Below, piece after piece: positions 42,973 through 51,281 of a DNA stretch of 64,000 nucleotides. Position 1 is the first letter of the stretch, and each line of letters starts with the position of its first letter. The notes under the pieces were generated by a model, which had not been told where the DNA came from, did no database searches, and saw only the letters and a program-made list of their open reading frames with translations. The position numbers and the translations under genes are program-made. Source of the stretch: Halorientalis sp. IM1011. Lineage in GTDB: Archaea > Halobacteriota > Halobacteria > Halobacteriales > Haloarculaceae. The stretch lies in assembly GCF_001989615.1 (NCBI RefSeq), contig NZ_CP019069.1, positions 1 to 64,000 on the forward strand. Direction: 5' to 3'.

Positions 42973-43350
42973 GTGAGTGAACCCTCGCCGTCCAGACAGC
43001 CACACGAGAACGACATCTCCGACATCCGGAATCGGACCCGGAAATCACGTTCGGGGACGGCGTCCGAATCCACACCGAAGGACTCCGAGCGTGTCAAACA
43101 CGTCCAGAAGGAGTGGCAACACCGGAATCTGTACGTTCCCGAGGAACTCGACGAGACGCTCGAGGCCGTCAGGGACGAGATGTCGGCTCGAATCGAGGCG
43201 GAGTTCGACGGACAGATGGCCGTCACCCGCCACTTCTATCCGGTACTGGTGCGACTCGGACTCAGTCACATCGACAACCTCTCGGCGACGGAGTTCGCCG
43301 ATCAGGTCGACCGGATCCCGGGTGTCGACTCCGACGAACTCGAACGGTAA
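42973..43350 (+). CDS. Hypothetical, plasmid-type DNA-binding candidate
   Basis: 125 residues. A basic, disordered N-terminus of about 40 residues is followed by HVQKEWQHRNLYVPEELDET, AVRDEMSARIEAEFDGQMAV and HFYPVLVRLGLSHIDNLSA. The strand-helix-helix order after LYVPEEL is like ribbon-helix-helix or related plasmid-maintenance proteins of haloarchaea, but I cannot be sure of the family. It is divergent from the 42-kb orc gene across the origin, the place often taken by partition or copy-control genes. The GTG at 42973 was chosen as start. Confidence 0.6.
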   Translation: MSEPSPSRQPHENDISDIRNRTRKSRSGTASESTPKDSERVKHVQKEWQHRNLYVPEELDETLEAVRDEMSARIEAEFDGQMAVTRHFYPVLVRLGLSHIDNLSATEFADQVDRIPGVDSDELER

Positions 43351-43414
43351 GCGAGCAGAGACCGTCGTCACTCGACTCGAACGCCACTGTCTCGGACCGG
43401 ACGCCGGGCACTCG

Positions 43415-43642
43415 TCACTGCGTCGACTGAATCACTGATTCGAGAAGTTCGACTTTGACCGGGGTCTGACAGCGCGGACACGAGAACGAGATCTCCATGT
43501 ACATCGCGCCGTCGGTGGTCGATCCGATCTCCTCGATCGAGAAAGCGATCGACTCCGAGAGCGTGGAATACGCGAAGCTGTGATCGCAGGGCAGCGTGAG
43601 GGGCGTATCCTTCGTATCCGCCGTGTTCTTTGGAGTCGACAC
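43415..43642 (-). CDS. Small protein with a CxxC knuckle
   Basis: 75 residues from GTG 43642. The N-terminus is TPKNTADTKDTPLTLPCDHS and the C-terminus holds MYMEISFSCPRCQTPVKVEL, giving one Cys/His pair and one CPRC pair, enough for a single zinc site. No family recognised. The frame is open further upstream to 43831, but those residues are not haloarchaeal in composition. 43643-44042 upstream holds nothing I can support. Confidence 0.55.
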   Translation of the reverse strand: MSTPKNTADTKDTPLTLPCDHSFAYSTLSESIAFSIEEIGSTTDGAMYMEISFSCPRCQTPVKVELLESVIQSTQ

Positions 43643-44042
43643 GCGTGTCCATAGAACTCTATAACGTACCAAGTTAATAGTTTCTGAGACATAATGGACA
43701 GGTGTCAGACATTTATTTCCTACATGGGGCGGCGGTATAATTCGAGGGACGTGAACGTGAGCCACGCTACCCCGAAAAACGCACGTTCGTGGACGGTACG
43801 CGGCGATCTGTAGCGACACTCCGTCAGACACCGTCGATCAGTATCCCGCCCGAGCGGAGATGGTTCGACCGCGGCCGGCACTATCGCTGTGCCGTCTCAC
43901 ACTTATACTTTCACTCCGGTTCGCTGGCTTATTTGATCCTGTATCGCCTGTCGGAATACGAGGGCCCATGCCCTCGGTGTCACACGCTTTAGGCGGGCCC
44001 GTCGATGGCTGGGCCGTTCGGACCGTACCCCGACGAGTGTCT

Positions 44043-44255
44043 TCAATCGTCGTCGGCCGCCGGCTCCCCGACGACTTCCTCGACGTGTTCCTTGTATAGT
44101 TCGCAGTCGCACTCGTGGTCGAACTCGAAGCGGTCGTTGCAGATGTCGGCTTTCATCGGGGAGACGAACTCCTCGGTGACGCCGCAGTATGGTCGTTCGT
44201 GGTCGAAGTCCATGTCACCGTCCGATCGGCGGTACTCCAGATACGGACACGTCAT
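44043..44255 (-). CDS. Conserved haloarchaeal Cys-rich hypothetical protein
   Basis: 70 residues beginning MTCPYLEYRRSDGDMDFDHE and continuing with RPYCGVTEEFVSPMKADICN and HECDCELYKEHVEEVV. It has five cysteines in a pattern (C, C, C, CDC) that I recognise as common in haloarchaeal genomes as a hypothetical protein; a metal or Fe-S site is possible. It sits 61 bp upstream-side of the BKACE gene's 3' end, on the same strand. The ATG at 44255 begins the conserved part. Confidence 0.7.
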   Translation of the reverse strand: MTCPYLEYRRSDGDMDFDHERPYCGVTEEFVSPMKADICNDRFEFDHECDCELYKEHVEEVVGEPAADDD

Positions 44256-44315
44256 GCGTTGTGCTGGCCCGGACCGGGACAATGTTATTGGGATCGTAGG
44301 TCGGGTAACAGGCCG

Positions 44316-45152
44316 CTACTCGATCCCGAGCATCTCGCGAGCCTCGTCGGGTGTCGCGAGGTCCCGGTCTAGCCGGTCGATGACTTCGACGGAGCGTTCG
44401 ACGAGCTGGGCGTTGCTCTCGGCGGGCTCACCGCGCTCGAAGTAGAGGTTGTCCTCCATGCCGACGCGGACGTGGCCGCCCAGCAACGCGCCCATCGTCG
44501 TCAGCGGGAGCTGGTGGGGACCGGTCGCGAGGACGTTGAAGTGGCTCTCTTCGGGGAGGTTCTCGACCATGTTGAGGAGGTTCTTCGGCCGTGGCATGGT
44601 GAACGTGCCTGGCCCGAGGATGACGTTGATGTAGTAGGGTGGGTCGAGGATGTCCTTCTCGATGAGTCGGTAGGTCTCGTTGAGGTGGCCGTTGTTGAAC
44701 ACCTCCAGTTCGGGCTTGACGCCTTTCTCTTGCATCTCGCGGGCGAGCGACTCGATGTTGTTGCGGGTGTGTTCGGTGATGATGTGCTGGCCCCGGTTGA
44801 ACGGGCCCATGTCGAGGCTGGCCATCTCCGGCGGGGGGTCGGTCCGGATGCCGGCCACGCGGTTCTCGTAGGGGCTCTGGCCGCCGGTGGTGTTCTGGAT
44901 GACGATGTCGTCACAGTGGTCGCGGATGGCGTCGTTGACGGCTTGTAGTCGCTCGGGGTCGTTCTCGCCGTGTTCGTCGCGACCGTGGACGTGGACGATG
45001 GCGGCACCTAGTTTCTCGCACTCGCGGACCTGCCGTGCGATCTCTTCTGGTTGCTCCGGCAGGTTGGGGTTCGCGTCCTTGCCGTGGACGCCGCCGGTCG
45101 TCGCCACGGTCAGTATCAGTTTGTCCTGATCGAGATAGTCCTGGTAGCTCAT
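44316..45152 (-). CDS. BKACE family beta-keto acid cleavage enzyme
   Basis: 278 residues, a TIM-barrel of the 3-keto-5-aminohexanoate cleavage enzyme family (DUF849). The zinc motif is AAIVHVHGRDEHGENDPERL (HxH at about 52-54), with IVIQNTTGGQSPYENRVAGI, PELEVFNNGHLNETYRLIEK and LGGHVRVGMEDNLYFERGEP forming the substrate side. The enzymes use acetyl-CoA to cleave beta-keto acids; the exact substrate differs between subgroups and cannot be read here. It is alone, with an unremarkable 206-bp upstream region. Confidence 0.9.
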   Translation of the reverse strand: MSYQDYLDQDKLILTVATTGGVHGKDANPNLPEQPEEIARQVRECEKLGAAIVHVHGRDEHGENDPERLQAVNDAIRDHCDDIVIQNTTGGQSPYENRVAGIRTDPPPEMASLDMGPFNRGQHIITEHTRNNIESLAREMQEKGVKPELEVFNNGHLNETYRLIEKDILDPPYYINVILGPGTFTMPRPKNLLNMVENLPEESHFNVLATGPHQLPLTTMGALLGGHVRVGMEDNLYFERGEPAESNAQLVERSVEVIDRLDRDLATPDEAREMLGIE

Positions 45153-45358
45153 GGTTCCTGACTCCGGGGCGCTCCAGCGGAACGCGACGGCGTCGGCGGA
45201 ATCCGCCGGAAGACGCCGTGTCGCCCGATTGCCCGGCTGTCGACTCAGTCGCCGTCGTACCTACTTTGTTTTTGTACGCTTACCGACGGCTGGACGGACT
45301 GCAGCGGCGAAAATAGAGCCCCGTCGGTCGGCGTCAGCGGGGGCGGGTGAACGATCAG

Positions 45359-45571
45359 TCAGGTTCGGTCGTCGAGCCTGACGACCGAGTCTTCGTCGGC
45401 GACGATGAAGGCGTCGTCCCGGAGGAACTCCTCGTCGTGGGGGAGGATGACGTAGTGGCCCCCGTCGGCGGAGGACTCGGTGATGTCGAGTTCCAGCGGG
45501 TCGTAGCCCAGATCGTCGGGGTCGGGATCTGCTGGCATGGATCGCCAGTCGACGGTTTCCGATTCGCTCAT
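45359..45571 (-). CDS. Small acidic hypothetical protein after the beta-helix gene
   Basis: 70 residues, strongly acidic: WRSMPADPDPDDLGYDPLEL, then GGHYVILPHDEEFLRDDAFI and VADEDSVVRLDD. It begins one base after the stop of the Tat-exported beta-helix gene and has no promoter of its own, so it is the second gene of that operon. No family recognised. Confidence 0.7.
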   Translation of the reverse strand: MSESETVDWRSMPADPDPDDLGYDPLELDITESSADGGHYVILPHDEEFLRDDAFIVADEDSVVRLDDRT

Positions 45572-45572
45572 C

Positions 45573-47393
45573 CTAGGCCTCCAGAATCGTGACGCCCGCG
45601 TTGCCGTCGACGCTGATCGACTCCAGGCTGCCGGTGAACCGGAAGGCGTCCTTCCCGTTGCCGACGACGCCGACGACGCGCCCGTCGCCGACGTGGTCGG
45701 TCATGCGATCCCAGGGCAGGCCCTCGCTGGCGTCCGAGCGACCGGCGTCGCGTTCGGCGCTCCCGCTCACGCTGAACCGGTACTTGGCGATCTCTTCGGC
45801 GTCGCCGGTCCCGTCGATCACGACAACTCTGTGCTGCTGTTCGCTGTCACCGTTGCCCTTGTCGGATCCGTTCCCGCTCTCGGCGTCGTCGCTGGAACTA
45901 TCCTTCTCGGACTTCTCGCCGACGATCTCGGCGAAGGTGGTCTCCTCGCCGTCGAGTTCGACCGAGACGTCGTAGCCGCTGGTGACCTCGTAGCTCTCGA
46001 TCTCGCCGTCGAAGGTGTACGAGTCCAGCGCGTCGGGGTTCATCTCGATGCTCGTCGCGGTGTAGGTGCCGTCGTCGTTCTCGGTAATCTCGTCGGTGTT
46101 GGGTTCGGCTTCGTCGGCGTACTGGATGGGACCTGTCGTCGTGAACCGGGCGTTACAGTAGGTGTCGGGGTTGTCCTCGCTCGCGTGCAGGACGATGTGG
46201 TGTTCGAGTTCTTCCTGCTCGTCCTCGTCGCTGCTCTCGCTGTCCTCGGTCCCGCTCTCGTCCTCGGAACTGGAGCCGGCACCCGCGCCGGGGCCGCTGG
46301 GCTCTACGTTCTCGCCCATGGGCTTCCAGATCGAGTACTCCGTGTTCGGGCGCTTGGCGTTGCTCCCGGTGACGGTCTCGAAGTGGCTCGGCGCGCCGTG
46401 TTCGGCGTCGCCGGTGAGGTGGATGTTCTCGCCGGTCCAGCTACCTTCGGTGTTCCAGCCGGAGACGAAGGTGGTACCGCCGTCGTTGTAGATACGGAGG
46501 TTCCGCATGACGCCTTCGCCGCCCTCGCCGTCCTCGTCGAACTTGATCGCCATCGCGCCGGTGTCGGACCAGTTGAAGTCACAGTCCTCGATGACGGCCT
46601 TACCGGGGTCGTCGATCTTGATGCCGCGCTGGTTCCAGCCGGTGTTGCCGGCGGGAGCCTTCTCGGTCGCCTCGAAGTAACAGTTCCGGCAGACGCTGCC
46701 GTCGGAGGCGAAGCGGAGCGCGGACATCCCGGTGTTCACGAAGTCGCAGTTCTCGACGATGACCGGGCCGTTGCCGCCCTTGTAGGGGTCGGAGACGTAG
46801 CAGGCCACGTTCCCGAACATCGAGAAGTAGCAGTTCCGGATCCACAGCGTCCCCGCGTGGTCGTCGCCGGCGAACAGACCCGTGGAGTCGGAGCCGTCGA
46901 CGGTCCCGTCGGGCTGGTTGAAGTTGATACACTCCATCCGCGCGCCCTCGGCCGCGCCGACGCGCCAGCGGGACTGTTCTGCCCCTTTCTTGCCCTTGAT
47001 CGTGATGTTCTCGATTCGGACCGTCCCGCTCTCGGCGAAGATATCCGGTCGGACGAGTTCCTCGGGGGCCGGGCGGTTGAAGACGACGCCGTCCGTCGAA
47101 CCGACCACCGCGGCGTTCTCGTAGTCGCCGGCGATGCCCTCGCCCTCGAACTGGTACTCGCCGGCCGGGATCTTGACCAGCGTCCCCGACTGGAGGTGCT
47201 CGTCGAGGTACGGGTCGATCAGGTCGCCGTTGCTGAGTCCTTCCTGGGCCAGATCGACGGTGGTGTCAGTGAAGTCGACATTGCCCCCGTTCCCCTCGCT
47301 GCTCTGCTGTGCGCTCGCGGCCCCGAGGAAACTCGATGCCCCGAGGGCCGCGGTCGTCCCGCCAACAGCCTTCAGCAGCGACCGTCTCTCCAT
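45573..47393 (-). CDS. Tat-exported right-handed beta-helix protein
   Basis: 606 residues. A twin-arginine signal (MERRSLLKAVGGTTAALGAS) starts the protein; the longer frame to 47438 is not needed. Residues 60-390 form a parallel beta-helix of pectate-lyase type: VRIENITIKGKKGAEQSRWR, TLWIRNCYFSMFGNVACYVS, GPVIVENCDFVNTGMSALRF, KAVIEDCDFNWSDTGAMAIK. An acidic SSED-rich linker (about 400-430) leads to two beta-sandwich repeats (EELEHHIVLHASEDNPDTYC and QHRVVVIDGTGDAEEIAKYR). It is likely secreted and could bind or cleave a polysaccharide, possibly its own cell surface glycan; this is inference. A GTTATATG element lies about 65 bp upstream. Confidence 0.85.
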   Translation of the reverse strand: MERRSLLKAVGGTTAALGASSFLGAASAQQSSEGNGGNVDFTDTTVDLAQEGLSNGDLIDPYLDEHLQSGTLVKIPAGEYQFEGEGIAGDYENAAVVGSTDGVVFNRPAPEELVRPDIFAESGTVRIENITIKGKKGAEQSRWRVGAAEGARMECINFNQPDGTVDGSDSTGLFAGDDHAGTLWIRNCYFSMFGNVACYVSDPYKGGNGPVIVENCDFVNTGMSALRFASDGSVCRNCYFEATEKAPAGNTGWNQRGIKIDDPGKAVIEDCDFNWSDTGAMAIKFDEDGEGGEGVMRNLRIYNDGGTTFVSGWNTEGSWTGENIHLTGDAEHGAPSHFETVTGSNAKRPNTEYSIWKPMGENVEPSGPGAGAGSSSEDESGTEDSESSDEDEQEELEHHIVLHASEDNPDTYCNARFTTTGPIQYADEAEPNTDEITENDDGTYTATSIEMNPDALDSYTFDGEIESYEVTSGYDVSVELDGEETTFAEIVGEKSEKDSSSDDAESGNGSDKGNGDSEQQHRVVVIDGTGDAEEIAKYRFSVSGSAERDAGRSDASEGLPWDRMTDHVGDGRVVGVVGNGKDAFRFTGSLESISVDGNAGVTILEA

Positions 47394-47730
47394 AAGCCGT
47401 TCTTTCCGACAATCACTGTCGTCCTGGCGACGTGCCATGTCCGGGTAGGCAGGCAGTAAACATATAACGGTTCTGACCGTTCTGGGGCCACAACCTCTCG
47501 TCTGTGCCGCATTTCGCTTCTGATGGGTCCACTTCGGTAGCGAGGTACTTGCGGGCTGGTCCCCCGTACGAGTAGGTTCTCGCTACTGCGCGGTCGTGGC
47601 GAGGCAGTGCTACTGCCGCCGCGATTCCGGCTTTCGTCTCGACCGATACCGTCCACAGACTGCCGCGTAAGTGTGTCTTACCCGGCCTTGTCGCGGTCGA
47701 TCCCACAGTCTGGGACTGACAAAACATCCC

Positions 47731-47737
47731 ATAACAA
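47731..47737 (+). promoter_or_regulatory. ATAACAA-type promoter of the AlkP-family gene
   Basis: CCATAACAATACC ends 27 bp before the ATG at 47764. The remainder of the 47394-47763 gap has no gene. Confidence 0.6.
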
Positions 47738-47763
47738 TACCGGCGGTGGCACAAGGGAAATCG

Positions 47764-49401
47764 ATGACAGCAGGCCGTTCGTCAGGGATGCAGACGCTGT
47801 TGCTCGGTCTGGATGGTGCCTGCCTGCCAGTGCTTGACCCGCTCGCCGACGACGGGGTGGTTCCGACGCTGGCGTCGCTGTGGGGACGGGGGTACGCCGG
47901 TGGGCTCACCTCACAGTTACCACCGTGGACACCCAGCGCCTGGCCGTCGCTGTACACCGGCGTCAATCCGGGCAAACACGGCGTCTACGGCTTTCTCACG
48001 TTCGACGGGTACGACTGGACGGTCGTCGACCGCTCGGACGTCGACGAGTTCGCCCTCTGGGAACTGCTCGACCAGGAGGGTCGCGACTCCGTCGTCGTGA
48101 ACGTCCCCGTCACCCACCCGGCGCGCCCCATCGACGGCGCGGTCGTCCCGGGCTACGTCGCGCCGGAGGATCCGACCTGCGTCCCCGAGAACGCACTCGC
48201 GCAGGCCGACGCCGAGGATTACGAGATCTATCCGCCCAAGGCGAGCGAGGCGTCCCGGGACGAGCAGGTGGCCGCCTTCGAGCGACTGGCGCGGTCCCGC
48301 GGGCGCGTCTTCGAGAACCTGGTCGCGGAACACGACCCCGACTTCGGGTTTCTCCAGTTCCAGACGACCGACACGGTCTTTCACGAGCGTCCCGGTGACT
48401 GGCCGGCGGTCGAGCGCGTCTACAGTGCCGTCGACGACGCGGTCCGGCGCGTACTGGAGACCTGCGAACCGCGGAACGTGTTCGTCGTCAGCGACCACGG
48501 GATGGGTGAGTACGCGGGCTACGAGTTCCGGGTCAACGACTTCCTGCGTGAGCGGGGGGACGTGACCGCGACGGCCGGCGGCGAGGGGATGCCCTCCTGG
48601 GACGCCATCGCGCGCAACCAGCTCCGAAACGGCGAGGCACCCGACGAGCGCGACCGCGGGCCGCTCGAACGGGCGGTGTCGGCGGCCGCACGCGTCGGGC
48701 TGACCAGCCAGCGCGTCCAGCGCGTGCTCGAACCGCTCGGACTGGCCGACGCCGTGACCGCCATCGCACCGACCGACGCGATCAGGGCCGGCACCGAACG
48801 GGTCGACTTCCCGGCCTCGACGGCGTACATGCGCGACCGGATCGAACTGGGCGTGCGCATCAACCTCGCCGGCCGGGAACCCGAGGGCGTCGTCGACCCC
48901 GACGACTACGACCACGTCCGGAGCGAGCTGATCGAGGCCCTGTCGGCCGTCGAAACGCCCCAGGGGCGGCCCGTGTTCCAGGCCGTCCGGCCCCGCGAAG
49001 ACGTCTACGAGGGGCCACATCTCGAAGACGCGCCGGACATCGTCCTCGTGCCCGCGGGGTTCGAGCACTTCCTCGCGGGGACGCTTCGCGGGGAGCAGTT
49101 CGACACGCCACGGGAGCCCTGGAACCACAAGCGGACCGGGCTCCTGATCGCCGCGGGCGAGGACGTGACGCCGGCAGCCATGGAGACGGCCGACCGCCCA
49201 CACATCTTCGACGTGGCACCGACGGTCCTCTCGACACTCGGTGTCCCGCCCAGCGAGCGCATGGACGGCCGGACGCTCCCGCTGGTCGACCGCCTCGACA
49301 GCCAGCCGTACCCCGACTTCAATGCACGAGAGATCAAACAGCGCGACAGCGACACCGTCGAACAGCACCTCGCCAACCTCGGGTACCTCGAGGACGTCTG
49401 A
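47764..49401 (+). CDS. Alkaline phosphatase superfamily (type I phosphodiesterase-like) protein
   Basis: 545 residues. The metal/nucleophile region is LLLGLDGACLPVLDPLADDG and PPWTPSAWPSLYTGVNPGKH, where the Thr of PWTPSAWP aligns with the nucleophile. The second metal site is FVVSDHGMGEYAGYEFRVND. The C-terminal GPHLEDAPDIVLVPAGFEHF and RPHIFDVAPTVLSTLGVPPS blocks are family-typical. Members hydrolyse phosphate mono- or diesters or transfer phosphate-linked groups. In a surface-glycan neighbourhood a phosphoglycan substrate is plausible. The start is set by the promoter spacing; the next gene overlaps its 3' end. Confidence 0.88.
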   Translation: MTAGRSSGMQTLLLGLDGACLPVLDPLADDGVVPTLASLWGRGYAGGLTSQLPPWTPSAWPSLYTGVNPGKHGVYGFLTFDGYDWTVVDRSDVDEFALWELLDQEGRDSVVVNVPVTHPARPIDGAVVPGYVAPEDPTCVPENALAQADAEDYEIYPPKASEASRDEQVAAFERLARSRGRVFENLVAEHDPDFGFLQFQTTDTVFHERPGDWPAVERVYSAVDDAVRRVLETCEPRNVFVVSDHGMGEYAGYEFRVNDFLRERGDVTATAGGEGMPSWDAIARNQLRNGEAPDERDRGPLERAVSAAARVGLTSQRVQRVLEPLGLADAVTAIAPTDAIRAGTERVDFPASTAYMRDRIELGVRINLAGREPEGVVDPDDYDHVRSELIEALSAVETPQGRPVFQAVRPREDVYEGPHLEDAPDIVLVPAGFEHFLAGTLRGEQFDTPREPWNHKRTGLLIAAGEDVTPAAMETADRPHIFDVAPTVLSTLGVPPSERMDGRTLPLVDRLDSQPYPDFNAREIKQRDSDTVEQHLANLGYLEDV

Positions 49402-50401
49402 CCCCGGGATCCGGACCCGGCTCACGCGAACGGTCCCGGCCGCCCGCTGGAATACCCTCTGTGACCGAGCACCGACGGCGACGCCGTTTCACCGCTACGG
49501 GTTCCTGCAGGTCCTCGCAGATCGGTCCGGGGCGACGCTCTACCCCTTCGTCGGGCTGCAGGACGGCCGTCCTGTCGGGCTCTTTCCGGTCTTCGAGCGG
49601 TCCCGCGGCCCGGTGACGACGCTGTTCTCGCCGGTCCCCGACCACAAGGTCCCGTATCTCGGGCCGGTACTGCTGGATCTCGACGAGACCGGGGCCGACC
49701 GCGAGCGACGGCGGCGATCGTTCCTCGACGCCGCGCTCTCCTGCCTCCGGGAGCGGTTCGGGCCCAGCTACGTCCACGTCCGGACGACGCCGCGGTACGA
49801 CGATCCCCGGCAGTTCGCCTGGCGTGGGTTCGACGTGAGCCCGCAACACACCTACGTCGTCGACATGACGCCCGACCCCGACGACCTGCTCGATTCCTTC
49901 AGCAGCGACGCCCGCCGGAACGTCCGCGACCCGCCCGCGGACGTCGAGATCCGCGAGGGCGGACACGACGCCATCGACCGGATCATCGAGCAGGTCATCG
50001 CACGCCACGACGAGCAGGGGGAGACCTACCTCGTCACGCCGGCGTACGTCCGGGACCTGTACGACGCGCTCTCGGCCGGCGTCGTCCGCCCGTACGAGGT
50101 CCGGTTCGAGGGCGCGTTCGTCGGTGGGATGGTCACGCTGGAGTCGGGGGACACGATCTACCGGTGGCAGGGCGGGGCCAAACCCGACGCCGACGCGCCG
50201 GTCAACGACCTGCTCGACTGGCACGTCATGCGCGAGGCGCGGGACCGCGGCCGGGAGTACTACGACCTCGTCGGCGCGAACAACCGCCGGATCGCTCAGT
50301 ATAAATCCAAGTTCGCACCGGAACTGGCGACGTTCTACAGCATGGAGTCAAGTACCCGTACGATGTCGCTGGTCTCGACGCTGTACAAACGGTTTCGGTG
50401 A
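49322..50401 (+). CDS. GNAT/FemAB-like acyltransferase (paralogue)
   Basis: About 330-359 residues. The core matches the gene at 19.0-20.1 kb: ATPFHRYGFLQVLADRSGAT, DLLDSFSSDARRNVRDPPAD, GAFVGGMVTLESGDTIYRWQ and YDLVGANNRRIAQYKSKFAP. The start is a problem: in this frame there is no ATG, GTG or TTG between 49322 and about 49440, so translation either begins at the ATG at 49322 inside the AlkP-family gene, giving about 27 residues of non-conserved N-terminus, or uses a rare codon. The conserved part begins at about 49430. Confidence 0.8.
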   Translation: MHERSNSATATPSNSTSPTSGTSRTSDPGIRTRLTRTVPAARWNTLCDRAPTATPFHRYGFLQVLADRSGATLYPFVGLQDGRPVGLFPVFERSRGPVTTLFSPVPDHKVPYLGPVLLDLDETGADRERRRRSFLDAALSCLRERFGPSYVHVRTTPRYDDPRQFAWRGFDVSPQHTYVVDMTPDPDDLLDSFSSDARRNVRDPPADVEIREGGHDAIDRIIEQVIARHDEQGETYLVTPAYVRDLYDALSAGVVRPYEVRFEGAFVGGMVTLESGDTIYRWQGGAKPDADAPVNDLLDWHVMREARDRGREYYDLVGANNRRIAQYKSKFAPELATFYSMESSTRTMSLVSTLYKRFR

Positions 50402-50424
50402 GTCAGAGCGGAGACGTCACACCT

Positions 50425-50865
50425 TCACACACCGTGGTCGCGGAACCGTTCGATGTCGACGTCGACCGGGAGCGAGTCGAAGTCGTCGTCACCGCCGACG
50501 ACGAGTGTGGCGTCCTCGGTGGCAGCCAGCGCTACGGCGTACGCATCGGCCAGCGATATACTCCCATCCGCTTTCACTTCGCCAGCGACCCGCCAGTCCG
50601 CTCGCTCTACACTCACGCCCGCACGGCGAAGCGTCCGCAGGTCACGGTCCGCCGTCCGGAGCGACTCGGGCGTCGGTTCGTCGTCGCCAGTCCCCTCGAA
50701 CCGGGCGACGAGATAGTACACTTCGCTGGCGTTGGTTGCCGAGAGCAGACCGCGAACAGCCCCGGAATCGACCGCCGACAGCAACTCGCCGACACGCTCG
50801 TGACCCGGTTCGTCGTAGAGGAACGCGACGATGGCCTCGGTGTCGAAGACGTATGCCTCGCTCAT
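50425..50865 (-). CDS. VapC-type PIN-domain toxin (1)
   Basis: 146 residues. PIN fold with the first acidic residue in YVFDTEAIVAFLYDEP, Glu in LLSATNASEVYYLVARFEGT, and the later acidic pair in SISLADAYAVALAATEDATL with VVGGDDDFDSL. The family are metal-dependent RNases, often cutting tRNA. It is preceded by the AbrB-type antitoxin gene, 13 bp upstream. A paralogous pair is at 62.8-63.5 kb, with the same ATEDATLVVGxDxxF ending. Confidence 0.88.
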   Translation of the reverse strand: MSEAYVFDTEAIVAFLYDEPGHERVGELLSAVDSGAVRGLLSATNASEVYYLVARFEGTGDDEPTPESLRTADRDLRTLRRAGVSVERADWRVAGEVKADGSISLADAYAVALAATEDATLVVGGDDDFDSLPVDVDIERFRDHGV

Positions 50866-50878
50866 CGGTGGCTCCGGG

Positions 50879-51175
50879 TCACTCCCCGGACGAGGGCCGG
50901 AGGTCCTCGACGCGGTCGGCCTCGCGACGCTTCTCCGCCGCTTTCAGCTCGCGGACTTTCGCCGTGACCGCCCCTGGTTCGCGCTCGCCGGCGTGGATCC
51001 CGTGGAGTTCTTCGAGCGTCGGGACGGGCTCGATGACGATGCGGTCGCCCTCCTCGTAGACGAACACCTCACCCGGCGTCTCGATCCCGAACTTCTCCCG
51101 GAGCGACTTCGGAATGGTCGCCTGCCCCTTCTGAGACACGCGTACAACCTCCGCTTCTGCTGTATTACTCGACAT
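50879..51175 (-). CDS. VapB-type antitoxin, AbrB/SpoVT domain (1)
   Basis: 98 residues. The swapped-hairpin domain is VVRVSQKGQATIPKSLREKF (about 10-29) with GIETPGEVFVYEEGDRIVIE, and the C-terminal helix (AVTAKVRELKAAEKRREADR) would bind the toxin. It represses its own operon and neutralises the PIN protein in known pairs. The upstream sequence has TTATACACTACAAAC at about 51179, a likely core promoter. Confidence 0.88.
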   Translation of the reverse strand: MSSNTAEAEVVRVSQKGQATIPKSLREKFGIETPGEVFVYEEGDRIVIEPVPTLEELHGIHAGEREPGAVTAKVRELKAAEKRREADRVEDLRPSSGE

Positions 51176-51281
51176 CTGTTATTATACACTACAAACTTCG
51201 TACTACTAAATCCATCGCTGTACAGATAACGGGGCGACATCACTCACGCACGGTCGGATACTGACCCGCTCGCGGACCGCC

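Noticed and set aside
28374-43642. Integrated plasmid with identifiable attachment sites
   Set aside because: I found no direct repeat, integrase or tRNA at the borders, so I describe the block as replicon-like but do not claim an integrated element.
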